A DNA stretch of 64,000 bases, taken from the NCBI RefSeq assembly GCF_038502225.1, contig NC_091293.1:16971552-17035551 (forward strand), in the 5' to 3' direction. The position numbers and the translations under genes were made by a program. The DNA is from Cherax quadricarinatus. Its lineage: Eukaryota > Arthropoda > Malacostraca > Decapoda > Parastacidae. This document shows positions 1-12,654 of this stretch, piece by piece (positions within the stretch are counted from its first letter, which is position 1; each line of letters opens with the position of its first letter). The notes under the pieces are model-generated. The model had not been told where the DNA came from. It made no database searches and saw only the letters and a program-made list of their open reading frames with translations.

Positions 1-90
1 AGTCGACAGGCTTCAAACTAGACGACAGTATTTAATCAATGGTTTCCGGCGTTATCTACAAATCTGTCGCCTAAAGAACTTTCAAAAAAT
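1..90. other. Flank left of the first minisatellite
   Basis: Non-repetitive sequence with no recognisable gene or element. Confidence 0.5.
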
Positions 91-2142
91 ATGAGATCTG
101 TCTGCTGTACCGTGTCTGCTGTACCTCTGTTGTACCGTGTCTGCTGTACCGTGTCTGCTGTACCTCTGTTGTACCGTGTCTGCTGTACCGTGTCTGCTGT
201 ACCTCTGTTGTACCGTGTCTGCTGTACCTCTGTTGTACTGTGTCTGCTGTACCGTGTCTGCTGTACCGTGTCTGCTGTGCCGTGTCTGCTGTGCCGTGTC
301 TTGTACCGTGTCTGCTGTACCGTGTCTGCTGTACCGTGTCTGATGTACCATGTCTGATGTACCGTGTCTGATGTACCGTGTCTTGTACCGTGTATGATGT
401 ACCGTGTCTGCTGTACCTCTGTCGTACCGTGTCTGTTGTACCGTGTTTGATGTACCGTGTCTGCTGTAACGTGTCTGTTGTAACGTGTCTGCTGCACCGT
501 GTCTGCTGTGCCGTGTCTGTTGTATCGTGTCTGCTGTACCGTGTCTGCTGTACCGTGTCTGCTGTACCGTGTCTGCTGTACCGTGTCTTGTACCGTGTCT
601 GTTGTACCGTGTCTGCTGTAACGTGTCTGTTGTAACGTGTCTGATGTACCGTGTCTGATGTACCGTGTCTTGTACCGTGTATGATGTACCGTGTCTGCTT
701 TACCTCTGTTGTACCGTGTCTGTTGTACCGTGTCTGCTGTAACGTGTCTGTTGTAACGTGTCTGCTGCACCGTGTCTGCTGTGCCGTGTCTGTTGTACCG
801 TGTCTGCTGTACCGTGCCTTGTACCGTGTCTGTTGTACCGTGTCTGCTGTACCGTGTCTTGTACCGTGTCTGCTGTAACGTGTCTGCTGTAACGTGTCTG
901 TTGTACCGTGTCTGATGTACCGTGTCTGATGTACCGTGTCTTGTACCGTGTATGATGTACCGTGTCTGCTGTACCTCTGTTGTACCGTGTCTGTTGTACC
1001 GTGTTTGATGTACCGTGTCTGCTGTAACGTGTCTGTTGTAACGTGTCTGCTGCACCGTGTCTGCTGTGCCGTCTGCTGTGCCGTGTCTGTTGTACCGTGT
1101 CTGCTGTACCGTGCCTTGTACCGTGTCTTCTGTACCGTGTCTGTTGTACCGTGTCTGCTGTACCGTGTCTTGTACCGTGTCTGCTGTAACGTGTCTGTTG
1201 TACCGTGTCTGACGTACCGTGTCTGATGTACCGTGTCTTGTACCGTGTATGATGTACCGTGTCTGCTGTACCTCTGTTGTACCGTGTCTGTTGTACCGTG
1301 TTTGATGTACCGTGTCTGCTGTAACGTGTCTGCTGCACCGTGTCTGCTGTGCCGTGTCTGCTGTGCCGTGTCTTTTGTACCGTGTCTGCTGTACCGTGCC
1401 TTGTACCGTGTCTGCTGTACCGTGTCTGCTGTACCGTGTCTGTTGTACCGTGTCTGTTGTACCGTGTCTGCTGTAACGTGTCTGTTGTAACGTGTCTGCT
1501 GCACCGTGTCTGCTGTGCCGTGTCTGCTGTGCCGTGTCTGTTGTACCGTGTCTGCTGTACCGTGTCTGCTGTACCGTGTCTGCTGTACCGTGTCTGTCTT
1601 GTACCGTGTATGTACCGTGTCTGCTGTACCTCTGTTGTACCGTGTCTGTTGTACCGTGTTTGATGTAACGTGTCTGCTGTAACGTGTCTGCTGCACCGTG
1701 TCTGCTGTACCGTGTCTGCTGTAACGTGTCTGCTGTAACGTGATTCTGTACCGTGTCTGCTGTACCGTGTCTGCTGCACCGTGTCTGCTGCACCGTGTCT
1801 GCTGCACCGTGTCTGCTGTACCGTGTCTGCTGTACCGTGTCTGCTGCACCGTGTCTGCTGTACCGTGTCTGCTGCACCGTGTCTGTTGTGCCGTGTCTGC
1901 TGTACCATGTCTGCTGTACCGTGTCTGCTGTACCGTGTCTGCTGCATCGTATCTGCTGTACCGTGTCTGCTGTACCGTGTCTGCTGTAACGTGTCTGCTG
2001 TAACGTGTCTGCTGCACCGTGTCTGCTGTACCGTGTCTGCTGTACCGTGTCTGCTGTAACGTGTCTGCTGTAACGTGTCTGCTGTAACGTGTCTGCTGTA
2101 ACGTGTCTGCTGTAACGTGTCTGCTGTAACGTGTCTGTTGTG
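91..2142. repeat. 14-bp minisatellite with higher-order structure
   Basis: About 145 tandem copies of a 14-bp unit close to GTACCGTGTCTGCT, with variants (GTAACG, GCACCG, GTGCCG and a CTCTGTT form). A diagnostic variant containing GTATGATGT recurs near 392, 681, 952 and 1249, and a shortened form near 1607, so blocks of roughly 270-360 bp have been duplicated as units. The minus-strand open frames of 716, 692 and 415 codons and the plus-strand ones are artefacts: three 14-bp units equal 42 bp, so the peptide repeats every 14 residues without stops. The repeat ends in unique sequence containing TGCCTCCAAAAAC. Confidence 0.95.
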
Positions 2143-2192
2143 CCTCCAAAAACTTTACAATTTTTGGTCCGAATGCAATAAGTCAAAGTTTT

Positions 2193-2262
2193 CTATGAGG
2201 TAACCTCTATGAGGTAACCTCTATGAGGTAACCTCTATGAGGTAACCTCTATGAGGTAACCT
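2193..2262. repeat. 14-bp tandem repeat, five perfect copies
   Basis: Five exact copies of CTATGAGGTAACCT. It lies about 50 bp beyond the first minisatellite but has an unrelated sequence. Confidence 0.95.
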
Positions 2263-2827
<565 letters not shown>

Positions 2828-2904
2828 CTGGAGGGAGTATCGGGGGTCAACGCCCCCGCTGCCCGGTCCTTGACCAGACCTCGTGGTGGATCAGGGCCTG
2901 ATCA
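2828..2904 (-). mobile_element. LINE-A 3'-end remnant
   Basis: Reverse complement of the extreme 3' end of LINE-A, which is seen in sense at about 14960-15034 and 51555-51636. The shared blocks are the TGATCAGG...GATCCACC segment and the GGGGGCGTTGACCCCCG hairpin-like block, ending in CTCCAG. Only about 75 bp survives. It abuts the 36-bp minisatellite that follows. Confidence 0.75.
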
Positions 2905-2914
2905 CGATGACCCT

Positions 2915-4812
2915 TAACCTGCACTCTCTTGAAAACTGAGAGCCGTCAACCTGCACTCTCTTCAAGACTAACTGAGAGCCCTCAACCTGCACTCTCTTCA
3001 AGACTAACTGAGAGCCCTCAACCTGCACTCTCTCCAAGACTAACTGAGAGCCCTCAACCTGCACTCTCTTCAAGACTAACTGAGAGCCCTCAACCTGCAC
3101 TCTCTTCAAGACTAACTGAGAACCCTCAACCTGCACTCTCTTCAAGACTAACTGAGAGCCCTCAACCTGCACTCTCTTCAAGATTAACTGAGAACCCTCA
3201 ACCTGCACTCTCTTCAAGATTAACTGAGAGCCCTCAACCTGCACTCTCTTCAAGACTAACTGAGAGCCCTCAACCTGCACTCTCTTCAAGACTAACTGAG
3301 AACCCTTAACCTGCACTCTCTTCAAGACTAACTGAGAGCCCTCAACCTGCACTCTCTTCAAGACTAACTGAGAGCCCTCAACCTGCACTCTCTTCAAGAC
3401 TAACTGAGAGCCCTCAACCTGCACTCTCTTCAAGACTAACTGAGAACCCTCAACCTGCACTCTCTTCAAGACTAACTGAGAACCCTTAACCTGCACTCTC
3501 TTCAAGACTAACTGAGAGCCCTCAACCTGCACTCTCTTCAAGACTAACTGAGAACCCTTAACCTGCACTCTCTTCAAGACTAACTGAGAGCCCTCAACCT
3601 GCACTCTCTTCAAGACTAACTGAGAGCCCTCAACCTGCACTCTCTTCAAGACTAACTGAGAGCCCTCAACCTGCACTCTCTTCAAGACTAACTGAGAACC
3701 CTTAACCTGCACTCTCTTCAAGACTAACTGAGAGCCCTCAACCTGCACTCTCTTCAAGACTAACTGAGAACCCTTAACCTGCACTCTCTTCAAGACTAAC
3801 TGAGAGCCCTCAACCTGCACTCTCTTCAAGACTAACTGAGAACCCTTAACCTGCACTCTCTTCAAGACTAACTGAGAGCCCTCAACCTGCACTCTCTTCA
3901 AGACTAACTGAGAGCCCTCAACCTGCACTCTCTTCAAGACTAACTGAGAACCCTCAACCTGCACTCTCTTCAAGAGTAACTGAGGGCCCTCAACCTGCAC
4001 TCTCTTCAAGATTAACTGAGAACCCTCAACCTGCACTCTCTTCAAGACTAACTGAGGGCCCTCAACCTGCACTCTCTTCAAGACTAACTGAGGGCCCTCA
4101 ACCTGCACTTTCTTCAAGACTAACTGAGAGCCCTCAACCTGCACTCTCTTCAAGACTAACTGAGAACCCTCAACCTGCACTCTCTTCAAGACTAACTGAG
4201 GGCCCTCAACCTGCACTCTCTTCAAGACTAACTGAGAACCCTCAACCTGCACTCTCTTCAAGACTAACTGAGGGCCCTCAACCTGCACTCTCTCCAAGAC
4301 TAACTGAGAGCCCTCAACCTGCACTCTCTTCAAAACTAAGGGCCCTCAACCTGCACTCTCTTCAAGACTAAGGGCCCTCAACCTGCACTCTCTTCAAGAC
4401 TAACTGAGGGCCCTCAACCTGCACTCTCTTCAAGACTAACTGAGGGCCCTCAACCTGCACTCTCTTCAAGACTAACTGAGAGCCCTCAACCTGCACTCTC
4501 TTCAAGACTAACTGAGAACCCTCAACCTGCACTCTCTTCAAGACTAACTGAGGGCCCTCAACCTGCACTCTCTTCAAGACTAACTGAGAACCCTCAACCT
4601 GCACTCTCTTCAAGACTAACTGAGGGCCCTCAACCTGCACTCTCTCCAAGACTAACTGAGAGCCCTCAACCTGCACTCTCTTCAAAACTAAGGGCCCTCA
4701 ACCTGCACTCTCTTCAAGACTAAGGGCCCTCAACCTGCACTCTCTTCAAGACTAACTGAGGGCCCTCAACCTGCACTCTCTTCAAGACTAACTGAGGGCC
4801 CTCAACCTACAC
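2915..4812. repeat. 36-bp minisatellite (first)
   Basis: About 52 tandem copies of a 36-bp unit built on CAACCTGCACTCTCTTCAAG. Because 36 is divisible by three, a minus-strand frame of 480 codons stays open with a 12-residue repeat (KRVQVEGSQLVL). It has no start context, no non-repeat domain and many synonymous-free length variants elsewhere, so I treat it as non-coding. Two pairs of 32-bp units that lack CTGA (near 4331 and 4683) mark a 352-bp block of ten units duplicated in tandem. Confidence 0.95.
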
Positions 4813-5090
4813 TCTTGAAGACTGAATGATTTCAACCTGAACTCTTGTATGATCGAGGTACACAGATGGAAGACTGGTTTAAGTTTGGGTTTACTTGAAG
4901 TTTTCTTCTTTTTTTTTGGGGGGGGGGGGGGTCAACGCCTCCCCGCCGGTCCGTAAACCCAGACTTACCTTAAGAAATATTTCTAAACTGAGTATTCAAG
5001 TTGGATAAATCCAGATTCAGAAAATATAGACGAAAGTACTGGAGTGGAACAATGTGCCAGGCAGGCTGCACTGGACACAACAGAAGAATT
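4813..5090. other. Spacer with poly-G tract and possible LINE remnants
   Basis: Contains a T-run followed by about 14 G (4911-4932). The next 30 bases resemble the GGGGTCAACGCC block at the LINE-A 3' end, in antisense. Bases 5000-5045 weakly resemble the LINE-C segment that encodes KLDKFRFRKDIGKYW. Both resemblances are partial. Confidence 0.4.
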
Positions 5091-8000
5091 GAGATGGAAG
5101 GCAGTACCTGACACAACACCAGAACTATGATGGAAGGCAGTACCTGGCACAACACTAGAACTATGATGGTAGGCAGTACCTGGCACAACACCAGAACTAT
5201 GATGATAGGCAGTACCTGGCACAACACCAGAACTATGATGGTAGGCAGTACCTGACAACACCAGAACTATGATGGTAGGCAGTACCTGACCCAACACCAG
5301 AACTATGATGGAAGGCAGTGCCTGGCACACCAGAACCATGATGGTAGGCAGTACCTGACAACACCAAAACTATGATGGTAGGCAGTACCTGGCACAACAC
5401 CAAAACTATGATGGTAGGCAGTGCCTGGCACACCAGAACCATGATGGTAGGCAGTACCTGACAACACCAAAACTATGATGGTAGGCAGTACCTGGCACAA
5501 CACCAGAACTATGATGGAAGGCAGTACCTGACAACACCAGAACTATGATGGAAGGCAGTACCTGGCACAACATCAGAACTAAGATGGTAGGCAGTACCTG
5601 GCACAACACCAGAACTATGATGGAAGGCAGTACCTGACAACACCAAAACTATGATGGTAGGCAGTACCTGGCCCAACATCAGAACTAAGACGGTAGGCAG
5701 TACCTGGCACAACACCAGAACTATGATGGAAGGCAGTACCTGGCACAACATCAGAACTAAGATGGTAGGCAGTACCTGGCACAACACCAGAACTATGATG
5801 GAAGGCAGTACCTGACAACACCAAAACTATGATGGTAGGCAGTACCTGGCCCAACATCAGAACTATGATGGAAGGCAGTACCTGGCCCAACATCAGAACT
5901 AAGATGGTAGGCAGTACCTGGCCCAACACCAGAACTATGATGGAAGGCAGTACCTGACAACACCAGAACTATGATGGAAGACAGTACCTGGCACAACACA
6001 GAACTATGATGGAAGGCAGTACCTGGCACAACACCAGAACTATGATGGAAGGCAGTACCTGGCACAACACCAGAACTATGATGGAAGACAGTACCTGGCA
6101 CAACACCAGAACTATGATGGAAGGCAGTACCTGGCACAACACCAGAACTATGATGGAAGACAGTACCTGGCACAACACAGAACTATGATGGAAGGCAGTA
6201 CCTGGCACAACACCAGAACTATGATGGAAGGCAGTACCTGACACAACACCAGAACTATGATGGAAGGCAGTACCTGGCACAACACCAGAACTATGATGGA
6301 AGACAGTACCTGGCACAACACCAGAACTATGATGGAAGACAGTACCTGGCACAACACCAGAACTATGATGGAAGGCAGTACCTGGCACAACACAGAACTA
6401 TGATGGAAGACAGTACCTGGCACAACACAGAACTATGATGGAAGACAGTACCTGGCACAACACCAGAACTATGATGGAAGGCAGTACCTGGCACAACACC
6501 AGAACTATGATGGAAGGCAGTACCTGGCACAACACCAGAACTATGATGGAAGGCAATACCTGGCACAACACCAGAACTATGATAGAAGGTAGTACCTGGC
6601 ACAACACCAGAAGTATGATGGAAGGCAGTACCTGGCACAACACCAGAACTATGATGGAAAGCAGTACCTGGCACAACACCAGAACTATGATGGAAGGCAA
6701 TACCTGGCACAACACAGAACTATGATGGAAGGCAGTACCTGGCACAACACCAGAACTATGATGGAAGGCAGTACCTGGCACAACACCAGAACTATGATGG
6801 AAGGCAGTACCTGGCACAACACCAGAACTATGATGGAAGGCAGTACCTGGCACAACACCAGAACTATGATGGAAGGCAGTACCTGGCACAACACCAGAAC
6901 TATGATGGAAGACAGTACCTGGCACAACACCAGAACTATGATGGAAGGCAGTACCTGGCACAACACCAGAACTATGATGGAAGGCAGTACCTGGCACAAC
7001 ACCAGAACTATGATGGAAGGCAGTACCTGGCACAACACCAGAACTATGATGATAGGCAGCACCTGGCACAATACCAGAACTATGATGGAAGTACCTGACA
7101 ACACCAGAACTATGAAGATGGGCAGTACCTGGCACAACACTAGAACTATGATGGAAGGCAGTACCTGGCACAACACCAGAACTATGATGGAAGGCAGTAC
7201 CTGGCACAACACAGAACTATGATGGAAGGCAGTACCTGGCATAACACCAGAACTATGGTGGAAGGCAGTACCTGACACAACACCAGAACTATGATGATGG
7301 GCAGTACCTGACACAACACCAGAACTATGATGGAAGGCAGTACCTGGCACAACACCAGAACTATGATGGAAGGCAGTACCTGGCACAACACCAGAACTAT
7401 GATGATAGGCAGCACCTGGCACAACACCAGAAGTATGATGGAAGGCAGTACCTGGCACAACACCAGAAGTATGATGGAAGGCAGTACCTGGCACAACACC
7501 AGAACTATGATGGAAAGCAGTACCTGGCACAACACCAGAACTATGATGGAAGGCAATACCTGGCACAACACAGAACTATGATGGAAGGCAGTACCTGGCA
7601 CAACACCAGAACTATGATGGAAGGCAGTACCTGGCACAACACCAGAACTATGATGGAAGGCAGTACCTGGCACAACACCAGAACTATGATGGAAGGCAGT
7701 ACCTGGCACAACACCAGAACTATGATGGAAGGCAGTACCTGGCACAACACCAGAACTATGATGGAAGGCAGTACCTGGCACAACACCAGAACTATGATGG
7801 AAGGCAGTACCTGGCACAACACCAGAACTATGATGGAAGGCAGTACCTGGCACAACACCAGAACTATGATGGAAGACAGTACCTGGCACAACACCAGAAC
7901 TATGATGGAAGGCAGTACCTGGCACAACACCAGAACTATGATGGAAGGCAGTACCTGGCACAACACCAGAACTATGATGGAAGGCAGTACCTGGCACAAC

Positions 8001-11000
8001 ACCAGAACTATGATGATAGGCAGCACCTGGCACAATACCAGAACTATGATGGAAGTACCTGACAACACCAGAACTATGAAGATGGGCAGTACCTGGCACA
8101 ACACTAGAACTATGATGGAAGGCAGTACCTGGCACAACACCAGAACTATGATGGAAGGCAGTACCTGGCACAACACAGAACTATGATGGAAGGCAGTACC
8201 TGGCACAACACCAGAACTATGATGGAAGGCAGTACCTGACACAACACCAGAACTATGATGGAAGGCAGTACCTGGCACAACACCAGAACTATGATGGAAG
8301 GCAGTACCTGACACAACACCAGAACTATGATGGAAGGCAGTACCTGGCACAACACCAGAACTATGATGGAAGACAGTACCTGGCACAACACCAGAACTAT
8401 GATGGAAGACAGTACCTGGCACAACACCAGAACTATGATGGAAGGCAGTACCTGGCACAACACAGAACTATGATGGAAGACAGTACCTGGCACAACACAG
8501 AACTATGATGGAAGACAGTACCTGGCACAACACCAGAACTATGATGGAAGGCAGTACCTGGCACAACACCAGAACTATGATGGAAGGCAGTACCTGGCAC
8601 AACACCAGAACTATGATGGAAGGCAATACCTGGCACAACACCAGAACTATGATGGAAGGTAGTACCTGGCACAACACCAGAAGTATGATGGAAGGCAGTA
8701 CCTGGCACAACACCAGAACTATGATGGAAAGCAGTACCTGGCACAACACCAGAACTATGATGGAAGGCAATACCTGGCACAACACAGAACTATGATGGAA
8801 GGCAGTACCTGGCACAACACCAGAACTATGATGGAAGGCAGTACCTGGCACAACACCAGAACTATGATGGAAGGCAGTACCTGGCACAACACCAGAACTA
8901 TGATGGAAGGCAGTACCTGGCACAACACCAGAACTATGATGGAAGGCAGTACCTGGCACAACACCAGAACTATGATGGAAGACAGTACCTGGCACAACAC
9001 CAGAACTATGATGGAAGGCAGTACCTGGCACAACACCAGAACTATGATGGAAGGCAGTACCTGGCACAACACCAGAACTATGATGGAAGGCAGTACCTGG
9101 CACAACACCAGAACTATGATGATAGGCAGCACCTGGCACAATACCAGAACTATGATGGAAGTACCTGACAACACCAGAACTATGAAGATGGGCAGTACCT
9201 GGCACAACACTAGAACTATGATGGAAGGCAGTACCTGGCACAACACCAGAACTATGATGGAAGGCAGTACCTGGCACAACACAGAACTATGATGGAAGGC
9301 AGTACCTGGCATAACACCAGAACTATGGTGGAACGCAGTACCTGACACAACACCAGAACTATGATGATGGGCAGTACCTGACACAACACCAGAACTATGA
9401 TGGAAGGCAGTACCTGGCACAACACCAGAACTATGATGGAAGGCAGTACCTGGCACAACACCAGAACTATGATGATAGGCAGCACCTGGCACAACACCAG
9501 AAGTATGATGGAAGGCAGTACCTGGCACAACACCAGAAGTATGATGGAAGGCAGTACCTGGCACAACACCAGAACTATGATGGAAAGCAGTACCTGGCAC
9601 AACACCAGAACTATGATGGAAGGCAATACCTGGCACAACACAGAACTATGATGGAAGGCAGTACCTGGCACAACACCAGAACTATGATGGAAGGCAGTAC
9701 CTGGCACAACACCAGAACTATGATGGAAGGCAGTACCTGGCACAACACCAGAACTATGATGGAAGGCAGTACCTGGCACAACACCAGAACTATGATGGAA
9801 GGCAGTACCTGGCACAACACCAGAACTATGATGGAAGGCAGTACCTGGCACAACACCAGAACTATGATGGAAGGCAGTACCTGGCACAACACCAGAACTA
9901 TGATGGAAGGCAGTACCTGGCACAACACCAGAACTATGATGGAAGACAGTACCTGGCACAACACCAGAACTATGATGGAAGGCAGTACCTGGCACAACAC
10001 CAGAACTATGATGGAAGGCAGTACCTGGCACAACACCAGAACTATGATGGAAGGCAGTACCTGGCACAACACCAGAACTATGATGATAGGCAGCACCTGG
10101 CACAATACCAGAACTATGATGGAAGTACCTGACAACACCAGAACTATGAAGATGGGCAGTACCTGGCACAACACTAGAACTATGATGGAAGGCAGTACCT
10201 GGCACAACACCAGAACTATGATGGAAGGCAGTACCTGGCACAACACCAGAACTATGATGGAATGCAGTACCTGGCACAACACCAGAACTGTGATGGAAGG
10301 CAGTACCTGGCACAACACCAGAACTATGATGGAAGGCAGTACCTGGCATAACACCAGAACTATGATGGAAGGCAGTACCTGGCACAACACCAGAACTATG
10401 ATGGAAGGCAGTACCTGGCACAACACCAGAACTATGATGGAAGGCAGTACCTGGCATAACACCAGAACTGTGATGGAAGGCAGTACCTGACACAACACCA
10501 GAACTATGATGGAAGGCAGTACCTGGCACAACACCAGAACTATGATGGAAGGCAGTACCTGGCACAACACCAGAACTATGATGGAAGGCAGTACCTGGCA
10601 TAACACCAGAACTATGATGGAAGGCAGTACCTGACACAACACCAGAACTATGATGGAAGGCAGTACCTGGCACAACACCAGAACCATGATGGAAGGCAGT
10701 ACCTGGCACAACACCAGAACTATGATGGAAGGCAGTACCATGCACAACACAGAACTATGATGGAAGGCAGTACCTGGCACAACACCAGAACTATGATGGA
10801 AGGCAGTACCTGGCATAACACCAGAACTATGATGGAAGGCAGTACCTGGCACAACACCAGAACTATGATGGAAGGCAGTACCTGGCACAACACCAGAACT
10901 ATGATGGAAGGCAGTACCTGGCACAACACCAGAACTATGATGGAAGGCAGTACCTGGCACAACACCAGAACTATGATGGAAGGCAGTACCTGGCACAACA

Positions 11001-11633
11001 CCAGAACTATGATGGAAGGCAGTACCTGGCACAACACCAGAACTATGATGGAAGGCAGTACCTGGCACAACACCAGAACTATGATGGAAGGCAGTACCTG
11101 GCACAACACCAGAACTATGATGGAAGGCAGTACCTGGCACAACACCAGAACTATGATGGAAGGCAGTACCTGGCACAACACCAGAACTATGATGGAAGGC
11201 AGTACCTGGCACAACACCAGAACTATGATGGAAGGCAGTACCTGGCACAACACCAGAACTATGATGGAAGGCAGTACCTGGCACAACACCAGAACTATGA
11301 TGGAAGGCAGTACCTGGCACAACACCAGAACTATGATGGAAGGCAGTACCTGGCACAACACCAGAACTATGATGGAAGGCAGTACCTGGCACAACACCAG
11401 AACTATGATGGAAGGCAGTACCTGGCACAACACCAGAACTATGATGGAAGGCAGTACCTGGCACAACACCAGAACTATGATGGAAGGCAGTACCTGGCAC
11501 AACACCAGAACTATGATGGAAGGCAGTACCTGGCACAACACCAGAACTATGATGGAAGGCAGTACCTGGCACAACACCAGAACTATGATGGAAGGCAGTA
11601 CCTGGCACAACACCAGAACTATGATGGAAAAAA
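5091..11633. repeat. 36-bp minisatellite (second), about 180 copies
   Basis: About 180 copies of a 36-bp unit (core GGCAGTACCTGGCACAACAC, then CAGAACTATGATGGAA), unrelated to the preceding 36-bp array. The left part (5091-6000) is diverged. The middle (about 6250-10270) consists of two nearly identical 2070-bp blocks. The right part (10757-11630) is about 24 almost perfect units. Open frames on both strands (up to 665 codons on minus, 348 on plus) simply follow the 36-bp period and are interrupted wherever a unit loses two bases (CACAACACAG forms). Not a gene. Confidence 0.97.
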
Positions 11634-12228
11634 TATTCGATAGTGAAGGGTGTGGTGACAATTATTTCTGGTCACATTGGTTTCATCTGGTAACAGTGAT
11701 TTCATCTGATCATCGTGGTTTCGTCCGGTTACAGTGGTTTCATCTGGTCAGAGAGGTTTCAGCTGGACTTGTTAATGTCTGCTGTGGTAGTTTCTATCTC
11801 TAGTATCAATGCTCCTCCTGCAAGGTTTCAGCGTATTCCGAAGTTTCGGTTTCACTAGTTTTCTTGAGTGGTTTCTGGAAGTATCGGTCTCTAGGTGAAA
11901 CCTGTCTGGCAACTGGTGTTTAGACCGATCACTCTCACTCCTGCCTGAACCAACCAGAAGACCGGTAACCTGTCTGGCAACCTGCAACAACTGTTGGGCT
12001 CCTGATCCAAGGAACTGAACCTCACCGCCCCTCCCATCCCCAAGGTTGAACCCATCTGCCAATCTTCACCCAGCCCTTAGCGCTGTATGAACCCCAACGG
12101 GTTTAGCGGTTCTCCTCCCTCCCCCTTACGAACGAGGGAGAGGTAGAGCCGTACGGGAGCTACATCGCCTTATGAATACGAAGCAGATCTGAGGCGAGGA
12201 ACTAGAAGGGGATAGATCGTAAAAATAA
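11634..12228. other. Spacer with short degenerate repeats
   Basis: Between two minisatellites. Bases 11679-11766 hold about four degenerate 28-bp repeats around GGTTTCATCTGGT. Bases 12070-12150 contain a GC-rich segment with AGCGCTGTATGA and GGGTTTAGCGG that looks like part of a dispersed repeat. No protein or RNA gene recognised. Confidence 0.4.
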
Positions 12229-12572
12229 CCAGGTATCAGTACCAGGCGTCAGTACCAGGCGTCAGTACTAGGTGTCAGTACCAGGCGTCAGTACCAGGCG
12301 TCAGTACTAGGTGTCAGTACCAGGCGTCAGTACCAGGTATCAGTACTAGGTGTCAGTACCAGGCGTCAGTACTAAGTGTCAGTACCAGGCGTCAGTACTA
12401 GGTGTCAGTATCAGGCGTCAGTACCTGGCATCAGTACTAGGTGTCAGTACCAGGCGTCAGTACTGTCAGTACCAGGCGTCAGTACAAGGCATCAGTACTA
12501 GGTGTCAGTAACAGGTGTCAGTAACAGGTGTCAGTAACAGGTGTCAGTACCAGGCGTCAGTACCAGGTAACA
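12229..12572. repeat. 13-bp minisatellite
   Basis: About 26 copies of a 13-bp unit CAGGCGTCAGTAC, with frequent TAGGTGTCAGTAC variants alternating with the main form. Confidence 0.93.
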
Positions 12573-12654
12573 GTCGTCTGCAAATGACAGATTCAAATGA
12601 AGCTGAACATCGAAAAGTGGCAGTAAGAAGCCACGAGTGTTGAGCCTTGTGTAC
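12573..12654. other. Short spacer
   Basis: Unique 80-bp stretch between two minisatellites. No feature seen. Confidence 0.4.

Noticed and set aside
91..2142. Very long open frames in the 14-bp repeat (up to 716 codons, minus strand)
   Set aside because: They follow the repeat period in several frames on both strands, with no non-repeat domain.
2891..4333. 480-codon minus-strand frame encoding a 12-residue repeat
   Set aside because: The period of 36 bp is a multiple of three, so one lucky frame stays open. No signal peptide or flanking exon is seen.
9611..11608. 665-codon minus-strand frame and overlapping plus-strand frames in the 36-bp array
   Set aside because: Both strands are open over the same units; the frames are repeat artefacts.
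5091..11633. CRISPR-like array
   Set aside because: Units are contiguous without unique spacers, and the sequence is eukaryotic.
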